DNA from: Rhodoferax sp.
Lineage (GTDB): Bacteria; Pseudomonadota; Gammaproteobacteria; Burkholderiales; Burkholderiaceae
Direction: 5' to 3'
DNA: 34,691 nt
NCBI GenBank assembly: GCA_020048295.1
Contig: JAIFMT010000206.1
Coordinates: 1-34,691 of the forward strand
Shown here one piece after another: positions 1 through 7,474 of this stretch. A model generated the notes under the pieces. That model saw nothing but the letters and a program-made list of their open reading frames with translations, had not been told where the DNA came from and ran no database searches. Numbering within the stretch: the stretch's first letter is position 1; every line of letters starts with the position of its first letter. Position numbers and translations under genes: made by a program.

Positions 1-2
1 TG

Positions 3-1571
3 TTTGAGGCCAAACTTGGCGTGCAGGACATGCCGTTCCAGCTCTACCCGAGCCAACGTATGGACATGTTGGACAACCAGCAAAACAGCGTCAACCTGCG
101 TTACCTGGGCGAATTCGACTGGGGTCAGGTGGAAGCGCGCATCTACCACGAGAAGGTTGACCACTTCATGGACTTCGGTGCCGACAAGCGCTACTGGTAT
201 GGCGGCAAGACCATCAACGGCGTAGTCACGGGCTCGGGCGGCTCGACGGCCTTGAATGGCACTCCCTGCAGCCCGATCAGCGGCGACTGCGCCGCCGGCA
301 TGCCGATGTACACCGAGGGCAAAACCACCGGTGCCAGCGTCAAAGCCGGCATCCAGCTCAACCCGCAAGACCTGCTACGCGTCGGCGGCGAACTGCAGCA
401 GTACCGCATCAATGACTGGTGGACCCCGTCCGGGGCAGGCATGTCGCCGGGCACGTTCTGGAACATCGCCGATGGCCAGCGTGACCGCGCTGCGGTTTAC
501 GCCGAGTGGGAAGCCCGCAAAAACGACCATTGGATGACGCTTGTTGGTGCCCGTGTCGAACAGGTGAAGATGGATGCAGGGCGGGCTAGCGGCTACAACC
601 CAAGCATGAATTGCACTGGCACGCCACCAACCCAGATGTGCAGCTACCAAAAGCGTGACGCCGATGCCTTCAACGCCCAAAGCCACGCCAGCAGCGACAC
701 CAACGTGGACCTGACCGCCATGGCCCGCTACACCGCCAGCCCCAGCTACGAGATCGAATTCGGCTACGCCCACAAGGTACGCTCACCCAACGTCTATGAG
801 CGCTTTCCCTGGTCCACCTGGCAGATGGCGGCGCTGATGAACAACTTTGTTGGCGACGGCAACGGCTACGTTGGCAACCCCGACCTGAAACCCGAGTCAG
901 CCAATACGCTCTCAGCCACCTTTGACTGGCACGCCGCAGACCGCAGCTGGGGCTTCAAGGCCACGCCGTATGTCACCCAGGTCAGCGATTACATCGATGC
1001 CCAGCAGTGGAACGCCACCACCAACGCGCCGACTGCCGTGCCGGTGATCAACAAGTTCAGCGTGCTGCGCTACGTCAACCAGTCGGCGCGCCTGTACGGC
1101 GTGGACTTGTCGGGCTATATGCCTTTGGCCAAAACTGCGATGGGTGACTTCGGCCTGAGGGGCTTGCTCAACTACACCCACGGCAGCAATGAAGACACCG
1201 GCGACGGTCTGTACAACATCATGCCGCTCAATGCCAAACTGATCGTGACGCACAAGACCGGCAACTGGGACAACTCCCTGGAACTGGTGGGCGTGAAAGC
1301 CAAGACCGATGTCTCGACCATGCGCAACGAAGTCAAAACCCCGGGTTACGGTCTGGTCAACCTGCGCACCAGCTACAGCTGGAAGCAAATGCGGGTGGAC
1401 TTTGGCATCGAGAACCTGTTTGACAAGTTCTACTACCTGCCCACCGGCGGTGTTTATACCGGCCAGGGCACCACCATGAGCAACCCGGCGCTGCCCAACT
1501 ATCCGCAGTGGGGCACAGCGGTGCCGGGTATGGGACGATCCGTGTATGTGGGCTTGAATGTGAAGTTTTAA
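3..1571 (+). CDS. TonB-dependent outer-membrane receptor, C-terminal part (5' end outside window)
   Basis: The reading frame is open from the first full codon (position 3) to TAA at 1569-1571, so the plug domain and the start lie upstream of the window. About 522 residues of beta-barrel remain. Visible signs are alternating hydrophobic/aromatic strands, the barrel motif GNPDLKPESANTLS (about 845-930), the 'FGIENLFDKFYY' block typical of the last strands of TonB receptors (about 1395-1437), and a terminal Phe (LNVKF), the outer-membrane insertion signal. The receptor would import a metal complex, siderophore or similar ligand with TonB-ExbBD energy. The 'GDGNGYVGNPDLKPE' stretch recalls OprC/NosA-type copper receptors, but I cannot assign a substrate firmly. 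A Crp/Fnr-type regulator follows 108 nt downstream. Confidence 0.9.
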   Translation, partial: FEAKLGVQDMPFQLYPSQRMDMLDNQQNSVNLRYLGEFDWGQVEARIYHEKVDHFMDFGADKRYWYGGKTINGVVTGSGGSTALNGTPCSPISGDCAAGMPMYTEGKTTGASVKAGIQLNPQDLLRVGGELQQYRINDWWTPSGAGMSPGTFWNIADGQRDRAAVYAEWEARKNDHWMTLVGARVEQVKMDAGRASGYNPSMNCTGTPPTQMCSYQKRDADAFNAQSHASSDTNVDLTAMARYTASPSYEIEFGYAHKVRSPNVYERFPWSTWQMAALMNNFVGDGNGYVGNPDLKPESANTLSATFDWHAADRSWGFKATPYVTQVSDYIDAQQWNATTNAPTAVPVINKFSVLRYVNQSARLYGVDLSGYMPLAKTAMGDFGLRGLLNYTHGSNEDTGDGLYNIMPLNAKLIVTHKTGNWDNSLELVGVKAKTDVSTMRNEVKTPGYGLVNLRTSYSWKQMRVDFGIENLFDKFYYLPTGGVYTGQGTTMSNPALPNYPQWGTAVPGMGRSVYVGLNVKF

Positions 1572-1596
1572 GCCCAAACTGCCCGATAGCCTGGAT

Positions 1597-1660
1597 CGCT
1601 GGCAGATTCATTATTGATAGCTGCCAGCGCTTTATCCATAAGGGCTAAAGGCTAATTTAG
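1597..1660 (+). repeat. Comamonadaceae-type intergenic dyad repeat, copy A
   Basis: Between the receptor stop and the regulator start lies the motif GATAGCTGCCAGCGCTT (1616-1632) followed by TATCCATAAGGGCTAAAGGC. It forms hairpins: CGCTGGCAG (1597-1605) is perfectly complementary to CTGCCAGCG (1621-1629), and AGCGCTTTAT/ATAAGGGCT form a second, tighter dyad. The same motif recurs at 11035-11085. I recognise this as a short repeat common in Comamonadaceae intergenic regions (remembered, not searched). It may help end transcription of the receptor, although no T-run follows. Confidence 0.6.
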
Positions 1661-1679
1661 CCAATAGATTGGAGAAACC

Positions 1680-2315
1680 ATGAAGACCTCAAGCCGTGAC
1701 ACCACTTGCCTGTACCTCGATGCCCGCGAGGTATTGGCCGCCGATGCCAGCCGCCCGCTGTGGCGGGTGGCCTCGGGTGCCTTGCGCATCGACAGCGCGC
1801 CGCCAGGCGAAGCCAGCCGCTTTGTGCGCCTGGCGCTGCCCGGTGATGTGATTGGTGTGGAGCAGTGGGCCGGCACCAACGACCATTTGAGCCTGCGCGC
1901 GCTGATCGACAGCCAGCTGACCCCGGTTGCGGCCACTGGCGAGCCGATGATGCAGATCCTGATGGAAACCGTGGTGGTGGCGCACCAGCGCTGCCGCGAG
2001 GTGGTCACGCTGCGCTCGGGGCCGGTGGCGCAGCGCATCAAGGCCTTGTTGCTGATGTTTGCCCAGGGGCGCCAGGCCGGCAGTGGCTCGGTGGCCGATT
2101 GCCCGGTGCCGTTTCTGGCCGATTTGAGCGACATCGTCGATGCCGCGCCTGAAACCGTGTCACGCGTGCTGGGCAGCATGCGCGAGCACGACTTTTTGCA
2201 AGACCGCAAGCCACAAAAAGCACGCTTTAGCAGCCAGGCGCTCAAGGGGCTGGAGATGGTGGCGGGCATGTCGGCGGTGCGACCGTCGCGCCGCTTGCAC
2301 CCAGCGGCTATCTGA
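1680..2315 (+). CDS. Crp/Fnr-family transcriptional regulator
   Basis: 211 residues, the usual size for Crp/Fnr regulators. ATG is preceded by GGAGA (TTGGAGAAACC-ATG). The N-terminal half is a shortened cupin-like sensor domain: residues about 28-60 (LWRVASGALRI...LALPGDVIGV) follow the Crp jelly-roll pattern, but the phosphate-binding cassette of true cNMP binders and the cysteine cluster of FNR are not seen. Residues about 110-125 match the dimerisation helix, and 145-173 (FLADLSDIVDAAPETVSRVL) are a clear Crp-type helix-turn-helix with the recognition helix ETVSRVL. It probably controls nearby genes, perhaps the TonB receptor upstream, in response to an unknown small ligand or redox cue. 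Effector unknown. Confidence 0.85.
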   Translation: MKTSSRDTTCLYLDAREVLAADASRPLWRVASGALRIDSAPPGEASRFVRLALPGDVIGVEQWAGTNDHLSLRALIDSQLTPVAATGEPMMQILMETVVVAHQRCREVVTLRSGPVAQRIKALLLMFAQGRQAGSGSVADCPVPFLADLSDIVDAAPETVSRVLGSMREHDFLQDRKPQKARFSSQALKGLEMVAGMSAVRPSRRLHPAAI

Positions 2316-2377
2316 CTCGCTCGCATTGGAGTAAGCTGCAGCCCTGACAGCTTTGACAACCCACAACGGAGAAATTG

Positions 2378-3139
2378 ATGAGCGATTCACAAAACGGCGG
2401 CTTCGGCAAATTCGTCCCTGGTTTTGAGTTTTTGCAAAACCTGGCCAAAAGCGCCTCGCAAACGGTGCCACAAATGCCCAACATGGCCAACTGGATTGCG
2501 CCCACCTTGAGCGTTGAAGACCTGGAAAAACGCATCGACGAACTCAAGGCGGTGCATTTCTGGCTTGACCAGAATTCCAAGGCACTGGCGGCCACCATCC
2601 AGGCCCTTGAAGTGCAAAAAATGACGCTCGCCACGCTCAAGGGCATGAACTTCAACCTGGGCGACATTGCCAACGCTTTCAAGCTCAAGGCCGCTGATAC
2701 GGTGTATTCGGGCGTGCAAAAGGTCACCGAAAAAGCCGCCTCGACCGCTGAGAGCGTGGCCGATGCAGCCCGGCAAACCGAAGAAATCGCCAAAAAGGTT
2801 GGCGACGTCGCCAAGCCCGCCGCCGCTGCGGCCATGGCCGGCCTGGTGGACCCGATGCATTTGTGGTCGTCGCTGACACAGCAGTTTCAGACCATCGCCG
2901 CCAGCGCCATGAAAGAAGCCAGTAAAACCACTGCCATGGATGCGGCCATGGACATGGGCAAAAACCTTGCCAAGGAAATGGCCAAAGGGGTTTCCAAGGA
3001 AGCCACCAAACAAATCGCAGCGGTTGCTGAGCCCAAAGCGGCTGCAGCCAAAAAAGCCGCTGCAAAAACCGCTAGCAAGACGGCGACTAAAGCGGTGGCC
3101 AAAAAGCCCGCTGTCAAAACAGCGCCGCGCGGGCGCTGA
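2378..3139 (+). CDS. phaM: PhaM-like polyhydroxybutyrate granule-associated protein
   Basis: 253 residues. The ATG at 2378 lies 4 nt after the SD CGGAGAAA; a TTG one codon earlier is less likely. The N-terminus (FGKFVPGFEFLQNL, residues 8-21) and the block APTLSVEDLEKRIDELKAVHFWLDQN, then ATIQALEVQKMTLATLK (about 46-90), match the PhaM/granule-associated family known from Ralstonia eutropha. The middle is alanine-rich and probably helical/coiled. The last about 50 residues are Lys/Ala-rich with histone-H1-like PKAAAAKKAAAKT repeats, the region by which PhaM binds DNA. Known role: activating PHB synthase PhaC and tethering PHB granules to the nucleoid. The family is well matched; the orthologue name is inferred from memory. 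Confidence 0.85.
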   Translation: MSDSQNGGFGKFVPGFEFLQNLAKSASQTVPQMPNMANWIAPTLSVEDLEKRIDELKAVHFWLDQNSKALAATIQALEVQKMTLATLKGMNFNLGDIANAFKLKAADTVYSGVQKVTEKAASTAESVADAARQTEEIAKKVGDVAKPAAAAAMAGLVDPMHLWSSLTQQFQTIAASAMKEASKTTAMDAAMDMGKNLAKEMAKGVSKEATKQIAAVAEPKAAAAKKAAAKTASKTATKAVAKKPAVKTAPRGR

Positions 3140-3200
3140 GCCCCGGTTTGACCCAGGCACTGCTGTCCGCTTGCCGCACCCCTTGCCACCTGGGCGCTGC

Positions 3201-4469
3201 ATGAAACTGTTTCCCTACGCCCACGCCACTCACCCACAGTGGCGCACCGCCGCCGATCTGGTGTTGGCGCAGTTGCGTGCGCAGCTGGCGCAGCCCGCCT
3301 GCGCCAGTTGCCCAACGCTGGGGCTGCTCTACATCACCGACCATTACGCCGGGCAGGCCGAGGAACTGCTGGCGCACCTGAGTGCCGAACTACCCGAGAT
3401 CACCGACTGGTCCGGCACGGTGGGGGTTGGCGTGGCCTCCAACAACATCGAGTATTTTGACCAGCCCGCGCTGGTGCTGATGTTGTGCGAGCTGCCGACC
3501 GACCAATACCGGGTGTTTTCCGGGGTGGCTCCGCTGGGGCTGGGGTTTGCGGCGCACACCGCCCTGGTGCATGCCGATGCCCAGACCCCCGAACTGCCCG
3601 AACTGATCACCGAGCTGGCCGACCGCACCGAAGCAGGTTACGTGTTTGGCGGACTTTCCAGCAGCCGAGGCCGGGCGCTGCAGTTTGCCATCTCGGGCAA
3701 CGGCAACGTCAGCGGCCAGGGCGCGGCCAGCGGGGTATTTGGCGGCGGCCTGAGCGGCGTGGCCTTTGGGCCCGACGTAGCGTTGGTGTCACGCGTCACA
3801 CAGGGCTGCCTGCCGCTGGCGCGGGCGCACCGGGTGACCGCCGCCGACCTGAACGTGGTGCTGGCGCTCGACGGTGAACCGGCGCTGGAAGTCATGCTGC
3901 GCGAGCTCAAGGTGTCGCTGCAGGAGCCGCAACTTGCCTTGCAGGCGGTGCGTGCCACGCTGGTGGGCCTGACCGCTGCCAGCTCACCGAACAGCACCCG
4001 CGACCTGCCCAGCGTCACGCAAACCGGCAACTTCGGCAGCGACGTGATGGTGCGCCACATCATTGGCCTTGATCCCGCGCGCGGCGGCATCGCCGTGGCA
4101 TCGCGCGTGAGCGACGGCATGACGCTGGCGTTTTGCCAGCGCAACGCCCAGGCCGCGCGGGCCGACCTGATGCGCGTCTGCACCGAAATCCGCGAAGAAC
4201 TGGAGCCCCAGGAACTGCTGTTACCCGCCGTCGCGGGGCTGACAGCAGCCGGTGAAGGCACGGCCACAGCCGCATCGCGCAGCATTGCCGGCGCGGTGTA
4301 CGTGAGTTGCGCCGGACGCGGCGGCCCACACTTTGGCGCACCCAGCGCCGAGCTGCAAATCATTCGCCGGGCCCTGGGCGATGTACCGCTGGTGGGCTTT
4401 TTTGCCGGTGGCGAGATCGCCCGAAACCATGTTTACGGCTACACCGGGGTGTTGACGGTTTTTACATGA
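3201..4469 (+). CDS. FIST domain protein (FIST_N plus FIST_C), putative sensory protein
   Basis: 422 residues. The ATG at 3201 (MKLFPYAHATHPQWRTAAD) begins a sequence that fits a typical FIST protein; the frame is open further upstream but runs through the phaM 3' end. The N-terminal half has the FIST hallmarks LGLLYITDHYA, TDWSGTVGVGVASNN and the glycine-rich VFGGLSSSRG (about residues 38-160). The C-terminal half has VRHIIGLDPARGGIAVASRV and ends with PLVGFFAGGEIARNHVYGYTGVLTVF, the conserved FIST_C finish (GFF..GE). FIST domains are predicted to sense small ligands and are often found with signalling modules; a diguanylate cyclase lies downstream on the other strand. No output domain is attached. 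Ligand unknown. Confidence 0.85.
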   Translation: MKLFPYAHATHPQWRTAADLVLAQLRAQLAQPACASCPTLGLLYITDHYAGQAEELLAHLSAELPEITDWSGTVGVGVASNNIEYFDQPALVLMLCELPTDQYRVFSGVAPLGLGFAAHTALVHADAQTPELPELITELADRTEAGYVFGGLSSSRGRALQFAISGNGNVSGQGAASGVFGGGLSGVAFGPDVALVSRVTQGCLPLARAHRVTAADLNVVLALDGEPALEVMLRELKVSLQEPQLALQAVRATLVGLTAASSPNSTRDLPSVTQTGNFGSDVMVRHIIGLDPARGGIAVASRVSDGMTLAFCQRNAQAARADLMRVCTEIREELEPQELLLPAVAGLTAAGEGTATAASRSIAGAVYVSCAGRGGPHFGAPSAELQIIRRALGDVPLVGFFAGGEIARNHVYGYTGVLTVFT

Positions 4470-4578
4470 AATTGGCCTGCAACCCTTTCTGAAAAAGCGT
4501 GCATAGCTACATAATAATGAGCAATTGAAACTCAGGCGGGTGATGCCAGCAGGCGTGGTAACCCCGGTTTCTGTGCGG

Positions 4579-6006
4579 TTATGGCCTGTGGCCCTGTTCC
4601 ACACGGTTGCGCCCGGCGGACTTGGCGCGGTACAGCGCCTGGTCAACCAACGCCAGCAGAGCAGCGGCGCTGTCGTCCTGCCGGGGCAGTAGCGAGACCA
4701 CGCCAATACTTGCCGTGACGCAACCAAATTCCGACAGGGCATGCGGCATGGCATGTTCGGCAATTGCTGCACACACGGCCTCGGCCATGCTGCGTGCCTG
4801 GCGGCTGTCCAGACCTGGCGCGATGATGGCAAACTCTTCGCCCCCATAGCGCGCCACCAGATCACCGGCGCGGCGCACGCTGCCCTGCATCAAACGTGCC
4901 ACCTGACGCAAGCATTCATCGCCCGCCAAATGGCCGTAATGGTCGTTGAACAGTTTGAACCAGTCCACATCCAGCATGGCCAGCGTCAGCGGTTGGCCCA
5001 GCCGCTGCGCCCGGCTCCATTCAATGGCCAGCACTTCGTCAAAGTGGCGCCGGTTGGCCAGCCCGGTCAGCCCGTCGGTGGCACTGAGTGCGGCGAGCTG
5101 GCGGTTGGCCTGCTGCAACTGCACGGTGCGCTGCGCCACCCGCTGCTCCAGCGTTTCGTTGAGTGACTTCAGGGCCTGCTGTTCCTCTAATAGTCTGTGG
5201 TACAGGCGTTGGTTGTTCTCAATCGAGTGGCGCAGCTTGCGGGTCGAGTTGTTGACGCTGTCAGCCAAAAAATGCAACTCGTGGCGCGGCTGGTCTTGCA
5301 GCACAAAGGCCTTGTCGCCCAGGTTATGGATGTCGATCTGGGCAACAAAGTCGGTCAGCTGGCGCAAGGGTTGGCCCAGCCAGCGCTGCACCACATATAA
5401 AAAAATCAGCCACAGCGCCAGCGTCTTGATGACGGCGCTGATAAAGATAAGCAAAAAACCAAACTGCACCTGCTGCAGCACCACCCCGGGGTTGGAGTAA
5501 ACCACCCAATGTCCAATCTGGCGTGGCTGGTTGCGTTCATCGACATAAATCACGGCGAACCCGTGTCCCACGCTGCGCGTAAAAAAACCTTGTTCAGCCA
5601 CCATCGGTTGCAACGCGCCGTCCGGGCCAGCCAGTGCCGGCTGACCCTGGGCATCCAGCACTGTGCCCACCGCGCTGACCAGTTGTCCGTTCTGGTCGAG
5701 CACCTTGACCCCAGCCACGGTGGGCAATGCGCTCATGCCGCGCAAAATGCCGTGCAGCACGTCCTGCTGAAAGCGCCACATGGCGTTGGCAATGCCGGGG
5801 CCGAACGTCTGGCGCATGGCCTCGATTTCAGCATGGACGCGGCCTTCAGCATGGCGGTATTCGGAATACAGCTGCACCAGGGTCACGACCAGCGTGATGC
5901 CGAAATACACCACAAAAATGATCTGCAGCAAGCGATTGGCGATCGAGGTGGTGGCTGGCGATGCCCGCGCGTCGGGTTCTTCGGCAGGGGTGGGGAGCTG
6001 CACCAC
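4579..6006 (-). CDS. Membrane-bound diguanylate cyclase (GGDEF)
   Basis: 475 residues, probably starting at GTG 6006, which lies 7 nt after the stop of the preceding gene (6014), so the two are likely co-transcribed. A first transmembrane helix is at about residues 25-46 and a second at about 182-206; between them is a periplasmic sensor loop of about 135 residues (LPTVAGVKVLDQNGQLVSAVG). A HAMP-like/coiled linker with glutamine-rich helix (about 208-305) follows, then a GGDEF domain from ATDGLTGLANRRHFDE (309-324). The active site is GGEEF (388-392) and the product-inhibition I-site RAGD (379-382) stands exactly five residues before it, so the enzyme should be active and feedback inhibited. 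It makes cyclic di-GMP from GTP. The signal sensed is unknown, possibly passed from the neighbouring solute-binding-like protein. Confidence 0.93.
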   Translation of the reverse strand: MVQLPTPAEEPDARASPATTSIANRLLQIIFVVYFGITLVVTLVQLYSEYRHAEGRVHAEIEAMRQTFGPGIANAMWRFQQDVLHGILRGMSALPTVAGVKVLDQNGQLVSAVGTVLDAQGQPALAGPDGALQPMVAEQGFFTRSVGHGFAVIYVDERNQPRQIGHWVVYSNPGVVLQQVQFGFLLIFISAVIKTLALWLIFLYVVQRWLGQPLRQLTDFVAQIDIHNLGDKAFVLQDQPRHELHFLADSVNNSTRKLRHSIENNQRLYHRLLEEQQALKSLNETLEQRVAQRTVQLQQANRQLAALSATDGLTGLANRRHFDEVLAIEWSRAQRLGQPLTLAMLDVDWFKLFNDHYGHLAGDECLRQVARLMQGSVRRAGDLVARYGGEEFAIIAPGLDSRQARSMAEAVCAAIAEHAMPHALSEFGCVTASIGVVSLLPRQDDSAAALLALVDQALYRAKSAGRNRVEQGHRP

Positions 6007-6013
6007 GGCACAC

Positions 6014-6826
6014 TCACTCAGCCGTCAGAAATACGTCGTCATACAGCTGGCGCAGCGCACGCTGATCGTCAGGGTCGTGGTAGGCCTCGACGATCTGACG
6101 GTAGCGCGTGCTGCCTCGTTCCTGGCGCAGCACCGCATTGATATCGGCGATGACTTTTTTGCCCCACTCATTTTTGGGGCACATCACGCGCCCTTGAACC
6201 AGCCCAGCCATCTCCTTGAAACTCAGCGCCACCAGGGCCTGCGCCTGGCCCAGCTGCTGCGCGTGGATCTTGGCCACGCCGGCGTCTTCCAGCACATAGT
6301 CGAGCCGACCGGCCAGCAGCATTTGCACCGCCTCGGCGATGCTGCTGGTCACCTGCGGCGGTGGATAGCGCTTGAACAGTGCATCAATGGCCGAGCTGTA
6401 CACGCGGTCGCGCGCCACACTGGTGTGCAGTGCAGGGTCTTGCAGCAGCGCCTGCAGCGACAACGGGCTGCGCGCGGCAAATTCGCCCTGACGGTCACGG
6501 CGCACGATGATGCGTTGCGGAAAAGTAAAAATGAACGGCATCGACAGGTAGGAGAACCCCTCGCGCTCCTCGTTTTTGATGGCACCCGCCCAGCACCAGT
6601 GCGCGCCCGACTTGATTTCGCTGACGATACGGGGAATGGGGGCGTTGATGGGCTCGTGGGTGTAGTCGGTCAGCTTTTCCATGATCAGCGCGCGGGCCAA
6701 GTCGGTGCGCGACAGGTTGGCAGGCGAAAAATTGACCAATCCCCAGGTAATGCTGTCACCGGCTTGCACCGCCTGACCCAATAGCAGCAGCAAAACGCCC
6801 ACAAGAGAAGCAAAGGGGTTGCGCAT
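6014..6826 (-). CDS. Periplasmic solute-binding-like protein (PBP2/TIGR02285-like)
   Basis: About 270 residues from ATG 6826. That start gives a clean signal peptide (MRNPFASLVGVLLLLLGQAVQA, cleavage after AQA); an ATG three codons earlier (6835) is also possible. The mature part looks like the type-2 periplasmic binding fold of the SBP_bac_3 class: ITWGLVNFSPANL near the start, AGAIKNEEREGFSYLSMPF, and a C-terminal lobe with ALFKRYPPPQVTSSIAEAVQMLLAGRLDYVLEDAG. It resembles the TIGR02285 family of polar amino-acid-binding-like proteins. No ABC permease or ATPase is nearby; instead it sits directly upstream of the diguanylate cyclase, which suggests a ligand sensor role feeding c-di-GMP signalling rather than uptake. 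That role is inference. Confidence 0.75.
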   Translation of the reverse strand: MRNPFASLVGVLLLLLGQAVQAGDSITWGLVNFSPANLSRTDLARALIMEKLTDYTHEPINAPIPRIVSEIKSGAHWCWAGAIKNEEREGFSYLSMPFIFTFPQRIIVRRDRQGEFAARSPLSLQALLQDPALHTSVARDRVYSSAIDALFKRYPPPQVTSSIAEAVQMLLAGRLDYVLEDAGVAKIHAQQLGQAQALVALSFKEMAGLVQGRVMCPKNEWGKKVIADINAVLRQERGSTRYRQIVEAYHDPDDQRALRQLYDDVFLTAE

Positions 6827-7006
6827 ACAGTGCATTTTTTTGGTGGTTTGACAAGGTCGTATTGCACTGCGCACACTCGCTGCGCAGCAGCCCCGACCTT
6901 GCGTTACATCATAGCGCAGATATTTTGGCCGAAAAAGCCTGTACAAGGCCGTCGCAGGCGCCGCTGCCAGCGACAATCCGGCGCTTGATTGACTCCCTTT
7001 CCCGCC

Positions 7007-7453
7007 ATGAATACTGCTCTGAAAATTGCCTTTTTAACCAGCTTGCTGTCCCTTTTGGCAAACAGCTGGGCCGCCGATGCCACACTGGCGGCTGCCGCCA
7101 AAGAGCCGGGTGCCGTGGTCACCGCCAGTGGGCTGGTCTATCGCTCGCTCAAGGACGGCGCTGGCAACTCACCCAAGGTCAGCGACAGTGTCAAGGTGAA
7201 TTACCGTGGCACCTTCCCCGATGGCAAGGAGTTTGACAGCTCGTACAAGCGCAACGAACCCATCGTCTTTGGGCTCAACCAGGTCATCAAATGCTGGACC
7301 GAGGGCGTGCAGCGCATGAAGGTCGGGGGCAAGGCCAAATTGACCTGTCCGGCCAGCATTGCCTACGGCGAGCGCGGTGCCGGTGGTGGCCTGATTCCGC
7401 CCAACGCCACGCTGCTGTTTGAAGTTGAACTGCTGGGCATCAACGGCAAATAA
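7007..7453 (+). CDS. FKBP-type peptidyl-prolyl cis-trans isomerase, exported
   Basis: 148 residues from ATG 7007; an in-frame TTG at 6989 is less likely. A signal peptide (MNTALKIAFLTSLLSLLANSWA) directs export. The FKBP domain spans about residues 45-147: GLVYRSLKDGAG, VKVNYRGTFPDGKEFDSSY, the active-site stretch VIKCWTEGVQRMKVGGKAKLTCP, then SIAYGERGAGGGLIPPNATLLFEVELLGI. Most FKBP pocket residues (Y, F-D, V-I, W, Y, F) are present. It should assist proline isomerisation and folding of periplasmic proteins, like FkpA/Mip-type enzymes but without their long dimerisation domain. It is convergent with the kinase-like gene ending at 7475. Confidence 0.92.
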   Translation: MNTALKIAFLTSLLSLLANSWAADATLAAAAKEPGAVVTASGLVYRSLKDGAGNSPKVSDSVKVNYRGTFPDGKEFDSSYKRNEPIVFGLNQVIKCWTEGVQRMKVGGKAKLTCPASIAYGERGAGGGLIPPNATLLFEVELLGINGK

Positions 7454-7474
7454 GGGATGCAGCAAGCGCTGACG

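Noticed and set aside
4499..4540. Possible further copy of the family dyad repeat (CATAGCTACATAATAATGAG)
   Set aside because: Only the first six to seven bases match well and the dyad is lost, so chance similarity cannot be excluded.
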